DNA of 64,000 nt, from assembly GCA_022316685.1 (NCBI GenBank), contig JAKJHU010000005.1, forward strand, positions 18,950,707 through 19,014,706, read 5' to 3'. The notes beneath the pieces are model-generated. The model made no database searches. It saw only the letters and a list, made by a program, of their open reading frames with translations, and had not been told where the DNA came from. Shown here piece by piece: positions 53,939-64,000 of this stretch. Source of the stretch: Progne subis subis. Its lineage: Eukaryota; Chordata; Aves; Passeriformes; Hirundinidae. A program made the translations under genes and the position numbers. Within the stretch, counting starts at the first letter, position 1. Every line of letters begins with the position of its first letter.

Positions 53939-56900
53939 TAGACTATAATTCCCATACTCTTGCTTGTCACAGCCGTTCAACTTTAGCAATAGCACAGTTC
54001 TGCCTTAAAAATGGGATATACATTCCATGGGTTCAATTTCACAGAATCACAGAATGGGCAGGTTGGAAGAGACCTTCAAGATCATCGAGTCCAACCCATG
54101 CCCTAACACCTTAACTAGATCATGGCATTGAGTGCTGTCTTGGATTATGTAACCTAAAAATGTGTTGAAAGCTGTTTTTTGGGAGATGTTTCATCCTCTT
54201 GTAAATCCAGGGGGGAGGGGGGCGGATGCCTTCTGATAATGGCCCAGCCATTAAAACCAGGTGGAGAGTGTTTCTTATCTCTTTCACCACCCCTCCATCC
54301 TCCAGGGGGACATCTTCTGATAATGGGCCATTAGGGCCCAGCAATGACATGACACATTCCATCATCCCATGGTGAGATGCTCCACCCAGTGGGGGAGGAG
54401 CCAGCTGTTTCTAGCTAGATAAAAACTGGGACTGAAGGACACAAGGGATCCTGTTTTTCCAATGGATTCCCAGAGGAAGATTAGACCCATCTTGCCACCT
54501 CTGGACTTTCTACAGGACCATCTCTACTCCACAGAACCACATCTGTTACTCCAGGAGGACTTATTTGGACTGCATCCAACACCCTGGCCATCAAGGTGCC
54601 AGGTCATATCTCTGACTCTGTCAGGGTTTTTCCAGGATTTTTGTTTGCTTGCTTGCTTGTTTTTTTGTACTACTACTTTTGTATTTTCCTTTTTTAATAT
54701 TCCTAACAAAGAACTGTTACTCCTATTCCCATATCTTTGCCTGAAAGCTCTTAATTGCAAAAATATAATTATTTGGAGGGAAGGGGGTTTACATTCTCCA
54801 TTCCAAGGGAGGCTCTAGCTTTCCTTGGCAGACAACTGTCTTTCAAAGCTGAGACAAGTGCCACATCCAGTCTTTTTTTTAAACATATCCAGGGATGGTG
54901 ACTCTCAGAAAGCACTGAAGAGACTAGAGTCCAGGTTTCTCCTTTGTGAGTGAGTAGAGTAACCAGTAGACTCATAAGTGAGAAGTTTCTTTACCTGTTT
55001 CTTTTTGAGAATAAGGTAGGGAAGTGGTGACTTGCTTTCATGAAAGAAAGTCATCTAGCACTGATGTGAGCAGCAGGGCTTTGGAGAAGGTTATGTGCCT
55101 GGACTTGATTTTAGGCAACACGTAAACTTTCTGGATTCTTTTGCTTCCCTAGGTTTTACAACCTTTTATGAGCTAATTTGGAGTCTTGTATGCATAAGCT
55201 GGCATTACTGGGATCATATACCCATCTTCAAGTCCTAGTTTGGCACTTACATATTTTGACTTAAATTGCACAAGAAGGTCTAAGTTAAGAGCCAGGAGCT
55301 GAATATGAAATCAACACGTCCTGCAGTTACCTAAAACTGACCTGTTTTGGCTTCCTCCTCAGCTCTACAAGAATATCTCTTAAAATTTAAAATTCTGTAG
55401 CATTGACTTTCCTGGATTTCTGGATTTGTGGGTTGGATGCACAGTAAGCATTTGTGAGCATTCATCCATCCTTTACTTTCAGAAAAATAGCTGACTGTAG
55501 GTGCCTGGAAAGTTTTATCTGATTTGACTGCAGAGATCTATCTCCTAGATATTTGGCTTGGCAAAGTTTAGCAAGAACTGTCATCATCATGTCCAGCTTA
55601 GAATCAGAGGTCCCCTCAAGACCTTGGAAAGTTGTATAGTACAATCCCATCAACACAGGACTTTTTCTCCCTCCTCCCCCACCTCGTGATTCTCCTTCTA
55701 GGAGTTCAGCTGTCTGTGATCCTAGGCTTAGTTTTGATACGGTCCAGCTGTGCTACCTTAGCTCAAGCTTTAAGGAAAATACTGAGTTATGAGAAAGAGC
55801 TGTGAGAAAGTACGTAGACTAGGATCAGCCAAATTATAATGTAGAATTGAAGGCAGAGGTAAGATCAGTGGAATGGGTAACAAATGAAAGATTTGAGGAG
55901 AAAAACACTGACCAAGGAAGTTATAAAGTCTCACTGGAAAAGACAGTGGGCTGGAAGATGGCACCTCAGTGACACAAGGACAAGCCTGCTCCCAGAAGCA
56001 GCAGCAAAAGCTGATGCTTTTCACTGGATGGATGCTCGCCTGGTGAGCAGTGTCCTGCAGAGTGTTTATTCGGGAAGAGGGGAGCATGCTGATGCTCATA
56101 CCTAATGTTAATGCTTACCACACTTCCTAGTTATCTCTTATGTGCCCTATCCAATACATAACTGTCTTGTGGAGGGTTTTTGTGGGTTATACCCTATTTT
56201 CTGGGTCTGTGCCTTCATACATGGTAGAAGTTGCCTGAATAATGAGAGCTGGAGGACAGAAAAATAACCTATAAAAACATGGCTCTGTACTGCTTTACCT
56301 TAACATAGAGTAATAGAGTATTGTACAGGGTACACTTAAACCATTAGAGATATTTTTATATTGCATGTTTCCTTTCCAGGAACTATTACACTTAAGATGT
56401 GCTAGTTTTAGTAGGTTAGAAATTTACAGCTGTATGACTGGAGACATACCAGTCTAACCTTGTAATACAGTAAATAGGAAATATCCCAGAGGAATTCAGT
56501 GTTTGAAAAGAAAAATACCAAGACCAACACAGCTCTACCTATGCCAGCTTACCCAAGGAAAGGGGTTATTGAGATACATTCTCACTTTACTTTCGTTAAC
56601 ACGAGTAGTAGAGAACAGAAGGCTAAGAAACAACACTGGTAGTACAGTGTATGACTGTAAATACCCACAATATTGGGAATTAGAATATCTCTTGCCATGT
56701 TTAAACATCACATTTACACTTCCACATTGCTGTATATAGAAGACTGATGGTACCTTAAGTCAACACGAGATGGCTCAGCTCTTCTCAGGTTTGGGCATAC
56801 AACCTAGGAGGTAAAAATTCTGACATATCAAGAATTGTTGGCAGAAGAACAGCAAAGTTTTCAAATTTAGGGGTGTCTGAAATTAGGAATCAAAACTTTA

Positions 56901-59900
56901 TTTCATTTCTGTGAAATCTTATTTCATTTTGCTGTAGTGGTTAGCAAGCGAAACAAGGCAACTTTAGTAGCCTGAATGTTGAAAAAGGCAACTTGTGATT
57001 ATTGGCATGAATAAACTTGTCAAAATGTTCCCTCTCTTGATGTAGTGTCAGCAGCTTTTGGATCTTTGTTAATATTCTGCCTTTCTCAGCTGTTTATTCC
57101 TGTATTTATTCGATAGTACTTCCTTTGAGTGTAACTCTACTTATCTAAAGTAGAAGATGGTGAAGTAGAACACTCTGGAAACTGCATATTAATGTATCAT
57201 GCCTTTTATTTATAAACTCCAGGCTTCTTCAGATTTTTCTTTTATTCCTGTATAAATGTGAACTTTTCAACTTGGATAGTCTCGTAAAGCATTTAAAAAA
57301 AAAAGTACAAAAATTGCCAGTAGAAACATATATCTTAAAGCAATTCATATTTTGGCATGTAAAGTCCTCAGTCATTTTATAATGGTTACTTTATATTGTT
57401 CCTTTTATTAAATTTCTTTCTTTTTTTTTTTTTTTTCTTTTTTTTTTCTTTTTTTTCTCTTTTTTTTTTTCTTTTTTTTTCTTTCCTACATTCAACTGAT
57501 TATGTCCATGGAAACTAGACCTAATTGTAGCTTTACAGGCAGGCCATGTTTTCCATCATTGGCACATACTGATGTAAATCACTGGGGAGTAGCACAGGAC
57601 AGAGCTGCTGTTTTCTGTTATGCTGCAAATCAGAACAAGATTGGTATTTCTGATTAATCATTTTTGCAAGTGGCCTACCAATTCCCTGCCAGATTATCAT
57701 GTAATAAATAAAAACATCACCAAATATATAAGGCTCAGCACTGATCAAAAAAAAGGATGATCTTTCAAGGTAGATGTTTCTAAGCTTGCACTTACTAAAG
57801 TGGCCTTCACAACCTAAGTTCATTTTACCCATAAAAAGCCTAAGTGTTCTTCCTGTAGGTATGCAGATGTACATATCACCCCTTTCTTTACCCTTGATGC
57901 AGGATGGAACCTGTGACGCCTCTATCCAGGCCACTGCAGGGATGCACAGACCATACCAGTGGTGCAAGAAGGCCTCCAAACCCTGCTTTGTTAAATGGAT
58001 CTGTGACAGCCATAAGACGGGAAAGCAGGGGCGCTGGTAAACAAAGATAGAGACTTGAAAAAAGTCTTTTTTGTTATCAAGACACCGCTGAGACTTCCAA
58101 AGTTGTGGGGGATGCACCAGCAGAAACTCAGCAGAGGATCAACAGCAACCAAGGTCTGGGGAGCACTTACTTTGTACTGCTGCAGGGACTAAGGCAGACA
58201 TGTGCCCACATGTGTCTATCACCCCAGCTTGGGGAGGAGAAACGGCTCTGAGTGTTTTTCTCCTCTCTTGGGCAGCCAGACCACAGAGACCTGCCACAGA
58301 GAGGGACACTTTGCGCCAGGGAAAGTGAGCTAGAATACCTGCTTGGGAGCCAACATACTCTCCCCACCTGCTGCTGTGCTTGGTGGGAGGATGGGGGAAA
58401 TTTCATCCATCAGTGTTCCCCAACAACGGGCTCTTGGTGTGCTGGAGCATGGGTGAAGGGATGGCAGTCAGCCTCAGCAAGACCTCAAAAACACCACAGA
58501 GGCAACAATGCTGGGCAGATATCAATGTCAATTTCTAACTGCTGCTTCTCCTTCACAATCCAGGTCTGTTCTGACTCTTGATTGGACTAATCACTACCCA
58601 TTTCTTTAAAGCCAAAGGTCGTTGGCTGAAGAGAATATGTATCTCTTAGGGGCCATCCCAGCCCTTTTGGGTCACTGTACCATGAGGATTTCAGATAGCA
58701 CACTGAGTTTGCTCTGCCCTGGCAGATAAGAAGAGTCTTCTGTCAATATGATTTTGATCTCTGGCCTTTTTCAACCCACTGTATTTGGGCACAGGTTTTT
58801 GGAAGGCTAAACTCAAATTTAAAGCACCTGTCCTGAAACTCTCCATTGCACTTTTCTGTATGTTCTTCATAATATGAAAAAGGGATACAATTGTAATTAC
58901 CACTGTTGCCTCTTTTGTGCTAATCCAACATGCACTTGTCTTTGGCTGAAGGTTTTGCTGACTTTAGGAAAACATGCTTTAAAACACCTGAGAGGTTTTT
59001 TTTGGTTTTTTGTCCGCTTTCTGCCTCTGAAATTTTGAGTCTGCTCTATGTATTCTTCAGAACTTCATGAATTACAAGTACTGAAACATACAAAGATGTA
59101 TTAAAATGTGTTTGCCTTTATGATTTTTTTTTAATTCCCCAACAGTGGATGGTGATAAGCTGACAAGAAAGCTAGAAATATAATGTCACAACAGACACAC
59201 TGGAGTTTAGCTGTTAGAATCTACGAGCTCAGGCACATATGCTCTCCTAACAACACTGCTAGTTCAATCACATTCTAGTAGCCTCCCATCAGGAAGCGCT
59301 GATTTGTTTAACTCTATTAAGCTTAGATAAGAAAGGTAAATAATATGTCACCCAATATAAGACAACCACTCCAAAATAAGTTTGACATTGGCCAACAATC
59401 ACTCTAACATTTTTGTGGCTTTAGCAGCTTTGGAGGCTGTTGAATGGCACAATGGGGAAAAAAAAGTGAGCAGGAGAACGAACGCCCAGCTTGTTGCTTT
59501 AGCCTATTCGAGATGAATTATTAGGAAGGACAGCCAACACTCAGGCTAAATGCTAACAGATGTGGCACCAAATGTGCCATTTAGATGCTGGTGGTTTGCT
59601 GTGGAGCGGTAGGAAGTGGCCACAGTGGGTGGCAATGGGAGTCGGTGTCCGGCCGGTGAGTGGGGGAGCCTGAGGGGGCACAGCCCCAGATTCCCAGACA
59701 AATCCCACCATTAGTGAGGCTGACACTGCAGCTAAGTATACGGTTCAATTTTTGTTCCTGATTTCTGCCAGGAAACATCTTGTTATTAGGCATGTCTTTG
59801 AGAACAACCATGAGCATGAAGCAGGAGAAAGGACACCGGTCTATTTGGGGGCATGGGCAGCTCTAAAACTGCTCTGTTGCATAGGAGCTATACAGACCAA

Positions 59901-62900
59901 TCACCAATGCTACAAGGTCTGAACAGAGAGGCCTCCCTCAGCTCATTTGACTCACTCAGGTTGTGATGAAGAAATAACTTTGCCATTGATATGCTTAGGA
60001 AGAATTTTCACAAAGTCACTAATGGCTTTTGGTGTAAGATGAGGCTGGTATCCATTAAAAGCCAGCCTGGGGTGCACTGGGAGCTGTGTGGTGTGACAAA
60101 AACAGACTGGTTGCTTCACCTTGCAGACATCAGCCAGTTGTTTTGCAGCTTCTTGGCATGTAAATTACAGTGGCATAGCTCTGTGTTGAAACTTCACAAA
60201 GTCGTAGTAAACTGGTTGAATGCCTTGTGGTGCTCAAGGATTCAGTGAGATGGACAAAAAGGTTTTCAACACAAAAAGTAATATTGCACAGTGATGTGGG
60301 AGGTCAGTCGAGCAGCACCAAAAACAATAGCAAAGACCCACACAGGGAGATGAAATTAACTTTTGAGCAGACTAAAAGCCAAAGTTTGCCCAGAAAAAGC
60401 CATCACTGGACATTCAATGAATGAAGGCATTCTTATCACAAGCTGGTTTCATAAAAGAGCGGAAGATGGTCTGCCAGCCAAAATATGCTGTATCCCCTCC
60501 CACCTTCCTGATTCACAAAGGGTAAGAAAAGGTGTCAGCCAGCGGCTTAAGTTCTTCCAGAATCATACTCAGGGGACTCATCTTCTTGTGTGCAAAGAAT
60601 GCAAGCGATTTTTGCCACTGATCATTAATGATTTTGGGTTTTTTTAATGGACAACTCAGTTCGATACAGCAAAAAATGTCACTGAAAAAAAGATTGTCAT
60701 GGCTTCCTCCCAGTCTCAGCCCTTTTTTAGGTTTGACTATATCCTGCTCTGTACTCTTCCTGGTACAGGAATAATTTAAATTATTAAATAATATAATGTT
60801 AAATGCCTGCTCTTTATCCACTACGTCTTCTCACCTTCATTTGTGGGGACTGAAAAGAAAAGACCATTGCATGTTTTTTTGCCTTTTCCTGCTTGAACTG
60901 GTCAAAGCCGTGTTCCCAGGGTCAATCAGTTAATCGCTGGAAGTGGGATTTCTTATCCATCTCTCCAGTTTCTTGCCTGCCAAATGAGACAGAACAGTGC
61001 TCTAGTCAAAAGGCTCCCAAAGCCATAGCAACAGCATTTAAAAATTATTTCTTTTGGTTTGACAAATTTCATAGTTCTTAGGAAAGGAAGCTGTGTAGTA
61101 TCTTGTCTGGGGAAGCGGCGGACCATTCACCAGCAGCAATCTGTAGATGTAGATATAAGATGGACATCTGTCAGGAATGACACAGGATATGTTACCTCTG
61201 CATTTAGGGTGGCCTGGAGACCTCCTGCAGTTCTGCATCTCTGCCCACCCAGTGGATGATCAGGGCCTGCCTGATCCCTCAGTGTACAGGCTACGTGCCA
61301 CTATGGCCATATCTCACTAGCCTCATCCTTCACGTATGTGGAGGTGAGATTGTGAATTTTTTATTTTATGGAAACCTTAACAGCACTAAACAGCAGGATT
61401 TTGGCTCTTTCTCACAGTGTGGCAGATTTTGATGAAGAGACCACAAGAATTGGATAGGAAGCCTGTATTCCAAGTCTGAGTTTAAAGTGCTCTGAAAACA
61501 TCTGTTTTAGCTGACTCTTGTAAGTAGGAATATCATTCCTAGTACTCTCATGAAAGTGCTAACATTTGAAAAATATTTTTAATGTAAGGATACAAATAAA
61601 AAACTCATAGACTTGAATGAACTATAAACCACTCCTATAGGTGCCTCCTATCCGGGTCAGTCTGGATAGCTGGTAGACAGCTATTACCAGACTGAATTTA
61701 ATCAAGGACAAAATACAGCTGCAAACTCCATCTTTACGGGGACAAAAGTATCAGATTCAACACCCTGTCATAAAGTAGCAATAGACACCAAGGTCCAAAA
61801 GCTGTCTTCCAAACCTATTCCAAGGTTCTCTGCTCTTGATATGTGTTCACCAAATCAGCTGGATTTTAAGAGTGCTTGCCCTTTCTTTAGGTCATTGTTT
61901 CCCATGAGCCAGCCAGATATGAATGTGAGTCTCAGTGACTACAGAAAAAAAAAGATGCCTTTCTGGCTCACCACCCAGGCATGGATTTATCCAGACATGT
62001 TCAGGAGAGCTGGCAGAGATGGGGAGAACCATAAAAACCTCAACTTAGTAGTGTTGTCTGGGTAGAAAGCAGATATTGTTTGATATAACTGATCTCAGCC
62101 AGTTGCTCAGGCTTTCCCAACAGACCTGTGTTTTCCAGATGTCAGTCTTTTGGGATTTTGGATTTCTTATTTAGAACTTTTGCTGTCTTTGCCCAAATTT
62201 CCTTAAGCAATCTAGAATATGTTTGTTATTTTTATCACATGCATTACCTGTAGTTGTAAAATGCTGGTAAACCACTTTCTGGAAAGACCACAAGAGAATG
62301 TTCTTTAGAACTACAAATGAGTTGCACTGGAATGAGCTTCACATTCTACTGTTTTATCTCACTTCTCTCCCACACTCTGTGAAGTTGATAGAGAGAAACT
62401 TGAGTTGCAAAGCTGGCTCTAGACAACATCTCCACTATTCAGCTAGCTGGAATCTGTGCTTTTGCCTCAGTTTTATAATGGCTGATATAAACCAGTAGAC
62501 ATCCACTTATTTCAAAACTCCTGCTGTTGAATTATGCCAGCTGAACTCTGGCCCATTTTGCATCTTGTCATCCCTTACCGCAGTAGGCAGTGACTGCAGA
62601 AAGCGTAAACTTCTCCATTGTAGCCACCGCCAAAAATGGGCCAGACCCTTAGGTGAATCATGTGAACACAGGAAATGTTTTTAGAACAGGAATTCATTTG
62701 AGAGAGGGAAATCATTCAGTGAAAAGAGTGGGTGCACAGAAAAACTTTCTCTCTGTTCAGGAGCAAGGTCCTTGTGAGAATATCTCAGTCTAGTAGCCAG
62801 GGCTATGACACTCATTCCATAAAAGCTGCCTAAATATTTTTGACTTCTGCTCAACATTGTTACATTAAGGCTTTTGAAAAAGTAAAGAGATCTTTTAGTT

Positions 62901-64000
62901 CTCATTTCCAAATGATGCAGAAGAGAGAATTACATTTTCTGACAAAATGTTTTGAAGAGTATAAATCACTACAGTCACGTACTCAGCAAGGATTCCCTGT
63001 TACTGGAAAATATCTGCTGCATTTTCAGTTTTCTACACTTCTGAACAATTGATTGATTAAATGTCTTTTTCTTTTCTTTTTCCAGTATGACTTGAGTAAC
63101 AAACAGGACAGATTCATCATGAAAGATCAATTTAACTTCAGTACACAGAACAGTAATAAACCTTTAAGACTGTGTAGTAGGAGTAGATACAGAAATATAT
63201 ATCTTAACTGAAGACTTTTGACACTGTGCTATGCACTGAGCAACTGGGTGGGAAAGCGTAGCCTAGAGACTCTGTGGAAGATGCTGAGATAAATTTTCCA
63301 AGAGACTCATAAGTTTTTACACTTCCACGGGAAGAATGAATAAAGAAAGGTTGCAATTGGTTTGTGTCTTGGCTAGCTGCCATTCTGTGCTGTTGTAAGT
63401 AAGTTGGATGGTTGATAAAACTAAGTTACTACATTTTTAGAGGACATAATAAATAGAGCATACATCTCCTGGAGGCAGGAATAAAACAAAAAACAAAATA
63501 GAGCAACTGGATAAATTTTCTAATGCAGTAATTATTACAGAATTACAGTAACGCTACATGAAGTCAATAAACAGAAGCACCAGCTTCTACACTTTGGAGG
63601 AAAAACATGTTCATGGTGGGGAGATATTGACTAGACAGCAGATCTGCAGGGGAAAAAAAAAAAAAAAAAAAGCAGAAGAACCGGAAGATGAACATGCTTG
63701 CTGAAAATTGTGAATGTCACCCTGGGGGTGTAAACTTGCATAAGAGCCCTAGAGTCATGTCATATGGTCCTTTAATTCCATTCAGGTTTTAAAGACCTTT
63801 GCTGGGCTCCAGTCTACAGTTGTACTCTGAGGATGTGGATGTACAGGAGAGGGTTCAGAAAGCAGCAGCTTAAATCTCCTGAAAGGAACTGGTCTTTTTA
63901 CTACCCAAATGGAAGAAGGTGTTTTCAATATAAATATTCATGCCAAGGACATTAAGTGCTGGGAGGTTCCACAGCCTCTTTAACTTGAGGCCTTCAGACA

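Overview
This window looks like vertebrate, almost certainly avian and most likely songbird (passerine), nuclear DNA. It is AT-rich, poor in CpG and has no long coding frames. The dispersed repeats I can recognise are bird families: several CR1 LINE 3' ends, one SINE with a tRNA-Ile-like head joined to a CR1-like tail (the architecture of songbird TguSINE1), and three endogenous-retrovirus LTRs without visible internal genes. I cannot name the species or locus. The window reads as a gene-poor intergenic region or the inside of very large introns.

Layout. 1-7500 is mostly single-copy and holds a perfect 30-bp palindrome (796-825) and a small AT-rich tandem repeat. The SINE lies at 7501-7626. 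A G/T-rich low-complexity island (10804-10973) and a pure (TTCC)n microsatellite (11769-11959) follow. A long LTR with a 5-bp target duplication fills 17147-18693. 18.7-29.3 kb is mostly single-copy with homopolymers and small duplications. CR1 fragments lie at 29.3 kb (+), 33.6-34.2 kb (-), 43.4 kb (-), 53.0-53.9 kb (+), 54.0-54.9 kb (-) and, weakly, 61.2 kb (+). An LTR of about 400 bp sits at 49.0-49.4 kb. A 721-bp LTR is inserted inside the 54.0-kb CR1, so their relative ages can be read directly.

Genes. I recognise no protein-coding gene, functional tRNA gene or other RNA gene with confidence. Several short open segments have good splice-site context: + strand 12914-13026, 37637-37721, 44696-44767 and a terminal-exon-like segment at 63086 onward; - strand 20602-20651 and 30342-30416. 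Such pseudo-exons are common by chance in tens of kilobases of vertebrate DNA, so each is a low-confidence candidate. The longest ORF (194 codons, - strand, 57533-58117) resembles no family I know.

I found no new biological system. The observations most worth checking are the zero-spacer palindrome, the LTR-in-CR1 nesting, the terminal-exon candidate, the minus-strand exon candidate at 30.3 kb, and the strand-asymmetric G/T islands.
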